A stretch of 54,200 bases of DNA from an uncultured Prevotellaceae bacterium (GCA_900320055.1 ONQS01000026.1:1-54200), one strand, 5' to 3'. Positions 1 through 7,670 are shown, counted from the first letter of the stretch. Notes: generated from the letters alone by a model not told the origin. Program-made: numbers and translations.

Positions 1-356
1 AGCCTGATTTACTGCGGGTTACTCAGATGGCCGCCTTTCAGGCGTCTGCTGCCCATTCTGATTGATCTTTGCGATGTGACCTTGTCTTTCTTGTCTTTCC
101 ATGATGAGTCTAGAAGTTCCTCTTCGAGGCACTTGTTTTGCCATGCTTTGGGGACCAAGCAGCGACCGCCTTCGACGGTCTTGCATGGTCTTTCTTATTG
201 AAATCGGTTCTCCGAACCGCTTGCGTCTTCGACGCTCTCCCTGGACGCCAAATAATAATGGGCAGTAGACCCTGAAAAGTTTTTCAATGCGAATTTCGCT
301 AATGAGACTAATTACACGAACCCATTGTTAAATCTCAGTTCCAGCACAGACACAGA
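1..356 (-). repeat. Gene-free, hairpin-rich element at the left edge
   Basis: No convincing gene lies here. Read on the minus strand, the stretch holds several short stems closed by three-base loops: 223-235 (GCGTC, loop GAA), 206-218 (GGTTC, loop GGA), 165-179 (ACCGTC, loop GAA, with one G.U pair) and 119-129 (CCTC, loop GAA). The 165-179 stem sits inside a longer one, CCATGC/GCATGG at 141-146 and 183-188. The G.U pair forms only in minus-strand RNA, which hints at that orientation. Segment 262-320 matches 31963-32022 in opposite orientation. A 55-codon, arginine-rich minus-strand frame (19-186) overlaps the hairpins and is probably not a gene. The element may continue left of the window. 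It could be an untranslated RNA or a decayed mobile repeat. Confidence 0.5.
262..320 (-). repeat. Dispersed ~60 bp intergenic repeat, copy 1
   Basis: On the minus strand this starts TTCGTGTAATTAGTCTCA and ends TTTTCAGGGTCTACTGC. The plus strand at 31963-32022 starts TTCGTGAAATTCGTCTCA and ends GTTTCAGGGTCAACTGC, with similar sequence between. The two copies lie 31 kb apart in inverted orientation, and neither is coding. Confidence 0.6.
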
Positions 357-1148
357 CTAGTGTTGCAGCACTGCGGTCAAGGTCCTGCCGCTGCCTACGC
401 CCAGCCTGCGAGCCGAGAAATAGCGCTCATGCTCACAGCGGGAGCAATGCTGCGACAAGGCAATGTGCCCGGCGGGCACTCCAGCCCGGACTAGCACCTC
501 ACGGTTAGCCATGCGCAGGTCGATGTGCGCCCGCCCCGTCGCAGGGTTGCGGGCCACAATGTCTTCGAGGTTAAAACCAGCCTGCCCGAAGGCCTCGACC
601 ACCTCGTCGCCCACCTCAAAGCAGTCCTGACAGATGCTCGGTCCCATAGCCACCTGGATATGATCGGCTCGCGCACCCATGCGGCACATCTCGTCGACCA
701 CAGCCCCAGCAATACGCCCCGCCGTGCCACGCCAACCCGCATGAGCAGCCGCGATCAGGCCAGCAGCCTCATCGACCAGAATCAGGGGCACGCAGTCGGC
801 CGTGTTCACACCGATGACCACGCCACGCAGGTTCGTCACCAGCGCATCGACGCCCTCCAAGGCGGTCTCTTGCCCCTCGATATCCATCGTGCGGAAGCGC
901 TCGTCGATAACAGCCACACGGCAAGAGTGGGTCTGCCGCGGCATGATCAGGTCATCCAATTCCACTCCCAACTGCATCGACAAGGTGATGCGCGCGTCCA
1001 GCACCCGCAGCGCATCGTCACCCACATAATCGCACAGGTTGACCTGTGAATAGGGCTTCCCGCCCTGCGCCCGGCCACGCAGCGTCGAGAAGGCCTGCAC
1101 CTGCTCGCTCACGGGTCCCGCAAACCAGAGTTTTTCCAATTCGATCAT
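357..1148 (-). CDS. pgeF: Peptidoglycan editing factor / multicopper polyphenol oxidase family (YfiH)
   Basis: A 263-aa protein of the YfiH/PgeF (DUF152, laccase-domain) family. Family members have been linked to purine nucleoside phosphorylase/adenosine deaminase activity and to removing mis-incorporated residues from peptidoglycan precursors. The metal-site signatures are visible: RQTHS (first His), NTADCVPL (Cys) and HAGWRGTAGRI (second His). The length is normal and there is no signal peptide, so it is cytoplasmic. It is transcribed divergently from recF across a 70-bp gap. A TACCTTTG element ends only 4 nt before the ATG, so the mRNA should be leaderless or nearly so. Family call is secure; the substrate is not visible from sequence. 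Confidence 0.93.
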   Translation of the reverse strand: MIELEKLWFAGPVSEQVQAFSTLRGRAQGGKPYSQVNLCDYVGDDALRVLDARITLSMQLGVELDDLIMPRQTHSCRVAVIDERFRTMDIEGQETALEGVDALVTNLRGVVIGVNTADCVPLILVDEAAGLIAAAHAGWRGTAGRIAGAVVDEMCRMGARADHIQVAMGPSICQDCFEVGDEVVEAFGQAGFNLEDIVARNPATGRAHIDLRMANREVLVRAGVPAGHIALSQHCSRCEHERYFSARRLGVGSGRTLTAVLQH

Positions 1149-1152
1149 GCTA

Positions 1153-1160
1153 CAAAGGTA
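1153..1160 (-). promoter_or_regulatory. -7 promoter element of pgeF
   Basis: The minus strand reads TACCTTTG, an exact match to the Bacteroidetes -7 consensus TAnnTTTG. Only four bases separate it from the pgeF ATG. Confidence 0.6.
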
Positions 1161-1204
1161 ACATTTTATTCACTCACTATCATCAAATATCGGAGAAAAC
1201 TGAC

Positions 1205-1212
1205 TACCTTTG
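1205..1212 (+). promoter_or_regulatory. -7 promoter element of recF
   Basis: TACCTTTG matches TAnnTTTG and ends six bases before the recF ATG at 1219. A TTG at 1210 inside this box is an in-frame alternative start, but it overlaps the promoter and is unlikely to be used. Confidence 0.6.
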
Positions 1213-1218
1213 CACATC

Positions 1219-2331
1219 ATGACACTGAACACCGTCACCATAGTCAACTACAAGAACATCGCCGAGGCCCGGCTGGAGTTCTCGCCCAAACTCAACTGCC
1301 TGATAGGCAACAATGGTCAGGGCAAGACCAACGTGCTCGACGCGATCTACTATCTGAGCATGTGCCGCTCCTATGCACAGGCCAGCGATAACAGCGCCGT
1401 GATACGCCACGGAGAGTCTTACATGATGCTCCAAGGGGGATACACGCGGCAGGACAGCCCCCTGGACATCAGCATCGCCTTGCAGCGCGGCAAGCGCAAG
1501 GTGGTGAGGCGCGGCGGCAAGGAGTATCAGCGCCTGAGCCAGCACATCGGCCTGCTGCCCGTGGTCATGGTTTCGCCCATGGACTGGGACCTGGTGCAAG
1601 GCAGCGGAGAAGAGCGGCGGCGATTCATGGATCAGATCATCTCCCAGAACGACAGCGAGTATCTCGAGGCGCTCATCCGCTACAACAAGGCCGTGGAACA
1701 ACGTAACGCCATGATCAAGCGTGAGATGCGCGACCCGTTGCTCTATGAGACCGTCGAGCAGGCCATCGACCAGCACGCCAGCCTCATCCATCAGCGGCGC
1801 AGCCAGTGGGTGGAACAGTTCCTGCCCATCTTTATGCACTACTACAACGCCGTGGCCGGCGAGCGCGAGACCGTGAGCCTGCACTACAAGAGTCACCTCA
1901 ACGAGGGCACTATGCCCGAGCACCTGTCCGCCACGCGAGAGCGCGACATGATCTTGGGCTACACCACCCGCGGCACTCACCGCGACGATCTGGAACTGCT
2001 GCTCGACGGTTACCCCATGCGCCGCACCGGCAGCCAGGGACAGTGCAAGACCTACACCATCGCATTGCGGCTGGCGCAATTCGACTTCATCAGGGACAAT
2101 AATCCCGCCGTGCCCATCCTGCTGCTCGACGACATCTTTGACAAACTCGACGCATCACGCGTGGAACGCATCGTCGACGTCGTGTCGAGCGACCGCTTCG
2201 GGCAAATCTTCATCACCGATACCAACCGCACCCACCTCGACGAGATCGTGGCACGCCATGGTGGCGGCCACTGTCTGATGCACGTCGAGGACGGCATCAT
2301 CACCCCAATGCGAGGAGGAGAACCATCATGA
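1219..2331 (+). CDS. recF: DNA replication and repair protein RecF
   Basis: A 370-aa SMC/ABC-type ATPase that helps load RecA at gaps in the RecFOR pathway. The Walker A motif GNNGQGKTN is at residues 30-38. The ABC signature appears as SQGQCKT and Walker B as PILLLDDIFDKLD near the C-terminus, followed by an FITDTN segment, all in normal order. I chose the ATG at 1219 over the TTG at 1210 because the TTG lies in the promoter. The stop overlaps the next ATG by 4 bp (ATGA), so recF and the DUF721 gene are translationally coupled. The cytosolic role in gap repair is established for the family. The Cys in the signature, where Gln or Arg is commoner, is a minor oddity. Confidence 0.96.
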   Translation: MTLNTVTIVNYKNIAEARLEFSPKLNCLIGNNGQGKTNVLDAIYYLSMCRSYAQASDNSAVIRHGESYMMLQGGYTRQDSPLDISIALQRGKRKVVRRGGKEYQRLSQHIGLLPVVMVSPMDWDLVQGSGEERRRFMDQIISQNDSEYLEALIRYNKAVEQRNAMIKREMRDPLLYETVEQAIDQHASLIHQRRSQWVEQFLPIFMHYYNAVAGERETVSLHYKSHLNEGTMPEHLSATRERDMILGYTTRGTHRDDLELLLDGYPMRRTGSQGQCKTYTIALRLAQFDFIRDNNPAVPILLLDDIFDKLDASRVERIVDVVSSDRFGQIFITDTNRTHLDEIVARHGGGHCLMHVEDGIITPMRGGEPS

Positions 2332-2618
2332 AGCGTACCGAAGCCCGTAACATCGGCCAGATCATCAATGACCTGCTCAAGAGAGAGCATCTCGACGTGG
2401 CGCTCGACGAGCACCGCGCCAGTGCCTTGTGGCCGCAGATTGTGGGCGATGGCATCAACCGCTACACCATCAAGCGCTATGTCAAGGACGGAGTGATGAC
2501 GGTGCACCTGTCGTCGGCCTCGCTGGCCAATGAACTGATGCTTAACCGCCAAGCCCTCATCCAGCGCATCAACGAAGCCCTGGGCCGCGACATCATCCAC
2601 GAGATCATCTTCAAATAG
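2328..2618 (+). CDS. DUF721 / DciA-family protein
   Basis: A 96-aa DUF721 protein. DciA, the founding characterised member, is the ancestral loader of the replicative helicase DnaB in bacteria lacking DnaC. The family core is visible: LWPQIVGDGI followed by VKDGVMTVHLSSASLANEL. The start overlaps the recF stop (ATGA), and a purine-rich AGGAGG stretch lies just upstream of the ATG, unusual for this phylum, where Shine-Dalgarno sequences are weak. Coupling to recF fits a role in replication or repair. Whether this short Bacteroidales form really loads helicase is inference. Confidence 0.85.
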   Translation: MKRTEARNIGQIINDLLKREHLDVALDEHRASALWPQIVGDGINRYTIKRYVKDGVMTVHLSSASLANELMLNRQALIQRINEALGRDIIHEIIFK

Positions 2619-2650
2619 AAACACGATTTTAAAAAAAACCGACAACGATA

Positions 2651-3094
2651 ATGAACCAACATGCTATTCAAGCCGAACACCCGTTTAAACGGTCAACCCA
2701 AGTGCAGTTACGCTTCAACGACATCGACGCCCTAGGCCATGTCAACAACTCTGTCTACTTCCAGTTTTTTGACCTTGCCAAGACCGAATACTTTGCCGGA
2801 CTCGAAGTCAATGCCGACATCAACTGGTGCAGGCCTTCCATCGTCATCGCCAACGTGAACTGCGCATTTATCGAGCCCACTGTGTTCCAAGAGCCTGTCG
2901 AAGTGCTCACACAATGTGCACGCTTGGGAAACAAGAGCCTCACACTCTTGCAGCATCTGGTCAACCGCGACACCCGAGCGCTCAAGGCCACTTGCGCTAC
3001 CGTCATGGTCAACCTCGATCCGGCGACCAACCAGCCCGCTCCACTGCCCGACGTGTGGCGCGATGCCATCATCGCCTATGAGGGCCACGAGTGA
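2651..3094 (+). CDS. Acyl-CoA thioesterase (hot-dog fold, 4HBT family)
   Basis: A 147-aa single-domain hot-dog thioesterase that hydrolyses acyl-CoA or acyl-ACP. The signature FNDIDALGHVNNSVYFQFF (about residues 23-41) carries the Asp-x-x-Gly-His-Val-Asn core of the YbgC/4-hydroxybenzoyl-CoA thioesterase group. No signal peptide. It starts 32 bp after the DUF721 gene on the same strand and is probably the third gene of the recF unit. The substrate cannot be told from sequence. Confidence 0.88.
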   Translation: MNQHAIQAEHPFKRSTQVQLRFNDIDALGHVNNSVYFQFFDLAKTEYFAGLEVNADINWCRPSIVIANVNCAFIEPTVFQEPVEVLTQCARLGNKSLTLLQHLVNRDTRALKATCATVMVNLDPATNQPAPLPDVWRDAIIAYEGHE

Positions 3095-3385
3095 AGCATC
3101 GACAAGCAGACCATTACTATCGGTCACTCCACCTGCGATATCAGTCCTAAAGTGACACCAAACGCCCGAGGGTGTGCCCTGAAAACGCAGTTTCCACGCC
3201 ATAGCAAACGTCCATTATCATTCATCAAGAAGCACAAGCAACCCTTGTGCCGGCAGCACGCGGGGCAGCAACAATCATTGAGAGGGCCGTCTCTTCAAAA
3301 CGACTCAAAAATCATCATAGCGAAAACCCTAAAAAGTGAAAACTTTATACTACCTTTGCATGTTCAATACTATAAACACAAAATT
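3095..3385 (+). other. Spacer with kdsD promoter, no gene seen
   Basis: A 291-bp gap between the thioesterase and kdsD. A frame open across it joins kdsD but has no Bacteroidales-like start and no recognisable protein. TACCTTTG at 3351-3358 (exact TAnnTTTG) places a promoter about 27 bp before the kdsD ATG. Confidence 0.6.
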
Positions 3386-3994
3386 ATGGACGTTAAACAA
3401 TCAATGCGAGAAATCTTGGAGGCCGAGAGCAAGGCCGTCCTTAATATACCTGTCACCGATGCCTATGAGGAGGCTGTCAACCTCATTGTCGAACAAGTCA
3501 AGCACGAAGGAGGCAAACTTGTCACCTCGGGTATGGGCAAGTGCGGCCAGATTGCCGACAACATCGCCACCACCTTTTCATCAACAGGCATCCCTGCCAT
3601 CTTTTTACATCCTAGCGAAGCCCAGCATGGTGATCTGGGTGTCGTGCAGCCCCACGACGTGTTGTTGCTGCTGTCCAACTCTGGCCGCACCAACGAGATT
3701 TGCGCTCTGGTGTCGCTGGCCCACAACCTGTATCCGCAACTCAAGATTGTGGTCATCACCGGTAACAAGGACAGCGAACTGGCCCATCTGGCCGACATCT
3801 GCCTGTGGACCGGCAACGCCAAGGAAGTATGCCCCTTGGGTCTGACGCCCACCACATCGACCACGGTGATGACCGTTATCGGCGATGTGCTGGTGGTCAA
3901 CACCATGCGCGCGACGGGATTTACCCGCGAGGAATATGCCCTGCGTCACCATGGCGGCTATCTGGGCAGTATAGCCAAGGGGACCAAGTATTAA
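3386..3994 (+). CDS. kdsD: Arabinose-5-phosphate isomerase, SIS domain only (KpsF/GutQ/KdsD type)
   Basis: A 202-aa sugar isomerase. It should interconvert D-ribulose-5-phosphate and D-arabinose-5-phosphate, the first step to Kdo for lipopolysaccharide. The SIS features are SGMGKCGQIADNIA (about 43-56), the HPSEAQHGDLG segment and LLSNSGRTNE. Enterobacterial KdsD is about 320 aa with two CBS domains. Here the protein stops after the SIS domain, as in the single-domain enzymes described from Bacteroides. I chose the ATG at 3386 because MDVKQ begins the SIS fold and a TACCTTTG promoter sits 27 bp upstream; the longer frame from 3152 is non-coding upstream. Confidence 0.9.
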   Translation: MDVKQSMREILEAESKAVLNIPVTDAYEEAVNLIVEQVKHEGGKLVTSGMGKCGQIADNIATTFSSTGIPAIFLHPSEAQHGDLGVVQPHDVLLLLSNSGRTNEICALVSLAHNLYPQLKIVVITGNKDSELAHLADICLWTGNAKEVCPLGLTPTTSTTVMTVIGDVLVVNTMRATGFTREEYALRHHGGYLGSIAKGTKY

Positions 3995-4078
3995 GGCATG
4001 CCACGAGGACGAGAGACCCGCACCTAGCGTCTGTCCCCCCCTCAGAGCATTCCCGGCAAAACCATCAAGTATAGAATA

Positions 4079-5014
4079 ATGAGAAAGATCATAGCCATCG
4101 GCCAATCGGTGCTCGACACCATCTATCGCGACAGCCAGCCCACACGTTGCTTCATGGGCGGGCGCATCGCCAACGCTGCAGCCATACTCGGAACCATGCG
4201 ACACTCCGTCGCCATGGTGAGCGAGTGCTGCAACGACCGCGTGGGTGACATCATCATCGATTACCTCACCCGCCACCATGTCGACGTTAACTCTATCGAC
4301 CGCTACACCTCGGGCAGCACCGCGCTATCGGCCATCTTTGACGATGCTGGCGCCAAGCCGACCCTGGTCAACTATGGGGAATACCCCAAGACACGGTTTG
4401 ATGTCGTGTGGCCGCGCATCGACGAGGACGACATCCTGCTCTTCGGATCACTGTATGCCATCACCGAGCCACAGCGTACCGCCCTGTTTGAACTCGTTAC
4501 CTATGCCGTCGAGCGCAAGGCCATTATCATCTATCTGCCTGGATTCCAGCATGGCATCAACTTCCATATCGCTCACGTCATGCCCGCTATACTCGAAAAC
4601 CTCGAGGTGAGCGACCTGGTGATAGCCCACGAGCGGGATCTCCGGGACGTGTATCCTGGCGAGACCGCACAGCAGGCCTATACCGATCATGTGGAATTCT
4701 ACTGCGATAACTATCTGCACATCCACCCTGGCCTCAACGTCACGCGATTTGACAAGGGCGGCAAAGCCTATCCCCACCCTGCCATCGGAGCGGCGTCACA
4801 GCACATGCTAGGATGGCAGGCAGGTTTCACTGCCGGTGTCATCCACGGCTTGATCAAGAACAGGGTCACCCATCAGTCCATCCACCAGTTGGACCGTTCC
4901 ACTTGGCTCGACATCGTCACCGGTGCGCAGGCCATTGCCTCGTGCTGCGCCAACAGCGACAACTGCATCGACGATGCCATTGCCGCCAGATTTGCTGCCG
5001 AAATCCCTCAATAA
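4079..5014 (+). CDS. PfkB-fold sugar-kinase-like protein lacking the catalytic GAGD motif
   Basis: A 311-aa ribokinase/PfkB-like protein. The N-terminal sugar-binding signature is recognisable (IAIGQSVLDTIY, then FMGGRIANAAAILG). At the C-terminal site, where active members have DTxGAGDxF with the Asp as catalytic base, this protein reads HMLGWQAGFTAG, so GAGD becomes GWQA and the Asp is lost. The frame is intact. It follows kdsD by 84 bp and precedes the TPR/GDPD frame. It may be inactive, a regulator, or use a shifted base. A carbohydrate kinase annotation would rest on fold alone. Confidence 0.8.
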   Translation: MRKIIAIGQSVLDTIYRDSQPTRCFMGGRIANAAAILGTMRHSVAMVSECCNDRVGDIIIDYLTRHHVDVNSIDRYTSGSTALSAIFDDAGAKPTLVNYGEYPKTRFDVVWPRIDEDDILLFGSLYAITEPQRTALFELVTYAVERKAIIIYLPGFQHGINFHIAHVMPAILENLEVSDLVIAHERDLRDVYPGETAQQAYTDHVEFYCDNYLHIHPGLNVTRFDKGGKAYPHPAIGAASQHMLGWQAGFTAGVIHGLIKNRVTHQSIHQLDRSTWLDIVTGAQAIASCCANSDNCIDDAIAARFAAEIPQ

Positions 5015-5052
5015 CGCCTATTTTAATAATCATTATCCAGCCAACATCGCTC

Positions 5053-6831
5053 ATGAACTTCCTGCCCGTTTCCGTCGCGCTCCCGCATTTCAAGAATGAC
5101 ATGACCATCGCCAGGGCCCAAATGGCCCAAAGCGGAGCCATGCCCACGCACAAGGGGCTGGACGAGGGCATCGTCACCGAGATACAGATGTGCTTTATCG
5201 ACTATCTCATCTCCAACAAACGCGACATCGAGGCCGAACAAGCCATCGAGGAGTTGATCTACGATGATGAGCGCATGCAGCGGCTGCCTGAACTCTATGC
5301 CGCGTGGCTGTGGCTGGCGCGCATGGCGCTGCTCATCGACAGCGGCAACCCGTCGCTCTCGCTGGGTGCCGCCGAAAACGCGCTGCTGGTGCTCTCCAAT
5401 CATCTAGGCAAGAAGAATGAGGACTTCAATGCCATTGTCGTTGCCCTCCTCTATAATCTGGCGCTGGCACACCACGACATGGGCGACAACAGCCGAGCCG
5501 CCAAAGAACTCACCAAGGCCCAGCAACTGCTGGAACGGCTGGCCAAGCGTAACGAGGCCCGCTTCTCTGCCATGCTGCTCATGGCCGTTGAAGCCTCGAC
5601 CGAGGTCATCAAGTCCAAGACCAAACAGATGAACGTGCTGGCCCACTACCAAAGTGCCAGCGAACTCTATATGAGCGAACTGGGACAAGGCGACGCCAAT
5701 GCCACACGCATAGCCATGTCCAATCTGGTCGATACCCTGGGCAAGGAAGGCGACATCATGCTCGAGATGGGAAACAGCCGCAATGCCGTGAAGTATTACA
5801 CCAAGGCCTTGCGCTACCAGAAGAAATTGGGCGAAAAGATGGGCATGCGCGAACTGACGCTCTCCATCGGGCTGGCACGGGCTCTCATGCGGCTGATCAA
5901 CCGCAGGGCAGCCGCCGAACAACTGCTGCGCTCGCTGCTGCCGCTGGCCCAGCGACTCGATGCCACGGCCCAGATTCACGACATTCAGGACCTACTCAAC
6001 AACAAGAATAAAAACGTGAACATTATGACACTGCTCAAGAGTATCTTTACTGTAGTCATCATCCTGCTGGGCTCTCTGTCCATGCAGGCTCAACTCATCG
6101 TGGGACACCGCGGCTCACAGTGGGGTGTGGAGAATACGCGCGCCGCCTTTATCAATGGCGCCAATGCCGGAGCATGGGGCCTGGAGTGCGATATCCGCGT
6201 TACTGCCGATGGCACATTCGTCATCAGCCACGACGATAACTACAAGAGGCTGGGCGGCCCCGAGACCAAAATTGCCGATATGAGCACCGAAGCCGTACTG
6301 TCAACCCGGCTCACCAGCAAACGCCATGGCATCACCTATGCCGCAACCCCGTGCTCGCTGGGTGAGTTTCTGGACATCTGCAACGAGTATAACGTGGTGC
6401 CCGTTGTCGAGGTTAAGGTATGCACCAGCATCCACAGCAACACCAAGGCCGAAAATGAGCCCGTGTTTGACGGCATTCCCGCCCTGATCAACATGATTGA
6501 CCAAAAGGGTTGCAGCGACCGTGTGGTCATCATCTCTTTTATGCCCGGAGTGGTCGACTTCATCCATCGTCACTACCCTGATATCACCGTGCAGGTGCTG
6601 GCAGGCGATGGTGACGGCACTATCGACGAGTGGGTCGACTGGTGCATCGAGCATAAAATGGATCTGGACGTCGTGCACACCATCGTCACCAAAGAGGCGG
6701 TCGACCGCATGCATGCCGCCGGCCTCAAGGTCAACGTATGGACCGTGGACCGTGTCGAGGACTTTGAGCGTGTCAAGGCTGCAGGAGCGGACTTCATCAC
6801 CACCAACGCTCGTTTTCCCCGCGAGTTGTAA
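5053..6831 (+). CDS. TPR-like protein fused in frame to a glycerophosphodiester phosphodiesterase
   Basis: One uninterrupted 592-codon frame. Residues 1 to ~322 are an alpha-helical, tetratricopeptide-like region with no signal peptide (for example NLALAHHDMGDNSRAAKELTKA and AVKYYTKALRYQKK segments). An internal Met at 6025 (residue 325) then starts what looks like a complete secreted protein: a signal-peptide-like stretch MTLLKSIFTVVIILLG ending in MQAQ, then the GDPD motifs VGHRGSQ, ENTRAAF, ECDIRVTADG and VISHDD. GDPD enzymes cleave glycerophosphodiesters to glycerol-3-phosphate and an alcohol. No stop separates the halves, although both other frames have one at about 6008-6027. It may be a genuine type II membrane fusion, two overlapping genes with a lost stop, or a frame error in an A-rich tract. 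Confidence 0.75.
   Translation: MNFLPVSVALPHFKNDMTIARAQMAQSGAMPTHKGLDEGIVTEIQMCFIDYLISNKRDIEAEQAIEELIYDDERMQRLPELYAAWLWLARMALLIDSGNPSLSLGAAENALLVLSNHLGKKNEDFNAIVVALLYNLALAHHDMGDNSRAAKELTKAQQLLERLAKRNEARFSAMLLMAVEASTEVIKSKTKQMNVLAHYQSASELYMSELGQGDANATRIAMSNLVDTLGKEGDIMLEMGNSRNAVKYYTKALRYQKKLGEKMGMRELTLSIGLARALMRLINRRAAAEQLLRSLLPLAQRLDATAQIHDIQDLLNNKNKNVNIMTLLKSIFTVVIILLGSLSMQAQLIVGHRGSQWGVENTRAAFINGANAGAWGLECDIRVTADGTFVISHDDNYKRLGGPETKIADMSTEAVLSTRLTSKRHGITYAATPCSLGEFLDICNEYNVVPVVEVKVCTSIHSNTKAENEPVFDGIPALINMIDQKGCSDRVVIISFMPGVVDFIHRHYPDITVQVLAGDGDGTIDEWVDWCIEHKMDLDVVHTIVTKEAVDRMHAAGLKVNVWTVDRVEDFERVKAAGADFITTNARFPREL
6025..6831 (+). CDS. Possible independent start: exported GDPD (268 aa)
   Basis: The alternative reading of the second half of the fused frame. 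Translation from the ATG at 6025 gives a 268-aa protein with a clean signal peptide (MTLLKSIFTVVIILLG, cleavage likely after MQA) and all GDPD catalytic motifs: H and R in HRG, E in ENT, E and D in ECD, and H in SHD. This is the usual size and layout of exported bacterial GDPDs. Its upstream sequence, AATAAAAACGTGAACATT, is AT-rich as expected for a Bacteroidales initiation region. Confidence 0.5.
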   Translation: MTLLKSIFTVVIILLGSLSMQAQLIVGHRGSQWGVENTRAAFINGANAGAWGLECDIRVTADGTFVISHDDNYKRLGGPETKIADMSTEAVLSTRLTSKRHGITYAATPCSLGEFLDICNEYNVVPVVEVKVCTSIHSNTKAENEPVFDGIPALINMIDQKGCSDRVVIISFMPGVVDFIHRHYPDITVQVLAGDGDGTIDEWVDWCIEHKMDLDVVHTIVTKEAVDRMHAAGLKVNVWTVDRVEDFERVKAAGADFITTNARFPREL

Positions 6832-6863
6832 ACCTGTCCTCCCCTAGCCATAATTAGTCACAA

Positions 6864-6907
6864 CACAAGCGGATGCCTCGACCGAGATCGGAAGGCATCC
6901 GCTTGTG
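6864..6907. terminator. Bidirectional terminator between convergent genes
   Basis: The inverted repeat CACAAGCGGATGCCT / AGGCATCCGCTTGTG lies between the GDPD stop and the end of the convergent GYF gene. Confidence 0.75.
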
Positions 6908-6927
6908 GTATGAATGTGTCTGGATGA

Positions 6928-7614
6928 TTACAATCCAAACAGCGGATACAGGCTGGAAATGCCCGATCCCTCCTGAATCTGCTGCAGCAAGCCGGGATCA
7001 GACATCAGTCGATAGCCGGTGATGCAAGCCCAGACGATGCCAATCACCAGGGTGATAATCATCCACTTCTTGGCCGAGGCAGAGTTGGCATTAGCGCCGG
7101 CATAATCACCCCGCATAAACTTGGACTTAACGCCGTTGGCCTTGATAATCGCAAGCGCGCCAGTCACCAGAGCGATGACATTGAAACCGCAGCACAGCAG
7201 CGACACCAGGGTTGCCAGGATGGACTCGGTGAGCCACGTCTTGGGCATCAACTGGTTGCTCGGTTGGTTGTTGCTGGGGCCATATTGAGGCGGCGCATAA
7301 GGCTTACCCGTGGTCGTGGGCTGGCCATAGGTGGTGGGCTGGGTAGACTGCTGTCCGCCGAAGGGCGGCACTTGAGGCAACTGGCTGGGCTGCTGATTCA
7401 CGGGCGGAACGGGCGGCAACTGCATGTCGACATTGCCAGGATTAAACGTCTGTCCCGACAACAGGGCCATCAGTTCAGGCACCTGGCTTGCCGTGGTCCA
7501 GGCCGCCATGCCCTCGCACCACACCAGCGAATTAACGGTCAGGCCATGCAAGAGCAACTCATTAGGCTCAAAGGGACCAGCCTGCTGACCGTTTTCTGCG
7601 ATAAAGTATTTCAT
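6928..7614 (-). CDS. GYF_2 plus CD225/dispanin-like membrane protein
   Basis: A 228-aa protein of unknown function. Residues 1-50 form a GYF_2 domain (MKYFIAENGQQAGPF, then LVWCEGMAAWTTA), thought to bind proline-rich peptides. Residues ~60-135 are a Pro/Gln/Asn/Thr-rich linker. Residues ~145-215 carry two membrane segments around a KANGVKSKFMRGDYAGA loop, the layout of CD225/dispanin proteins. No signal peptide, so the GYF domain should face the cytoplasm. It is monocistronic with its own -7 box at 7671-7678. The proline-rich linker could itself be a GYF ligand (inference). Confidence 0.8.
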   Translation of the reverse strand: MKYFIAENGQQAGPFEPNELLLHGLTVNSLVWCEGMAAWTTASQVPELMALLSGQTFNPGNVDMQLPPVPPVNQQPSQLPQVPPFGGQQSTQPTTYGQPTTTGKPYAPPQYGPSNNQPSNQLMPKTWLTESILATLVSLLCCGFNVIALVTGALAIIKANGVKSKFMRGDYAGANANSASAKKWMIITLVIGIVWACITGYRLMSDPGLLQQIQEGSGISSLYPLFGL

Positions 7615-7670
7615 AATCTACAGGATAATTAATTGTAATTGAATGAGTGATTTCTTGACTAATCTGGCAG

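Noticed and set aside
19-186. 55-codon minus-strand frame with many arginines at the left edge
   Set aside because: It overlaps the triloop hairpins, has no recognisable motif or promoter, and its Arg-rich look follows from CGA/AGA codons created by the TCGAAG stems.
3152-3385. N-terminal extension of the kdsD frame
   Set aside because: The extension contains the kdsD promoter box and unconserved residues; the SIS fold starts at the ATG at 3386.
6000-6030. Programmed frameshift at the TPR/GDPD junction
   Set aside because: The A5 tract is short and has no slippery heptamer or stimulatory hairpin; a fusion or sequence error explains the frame more simply.
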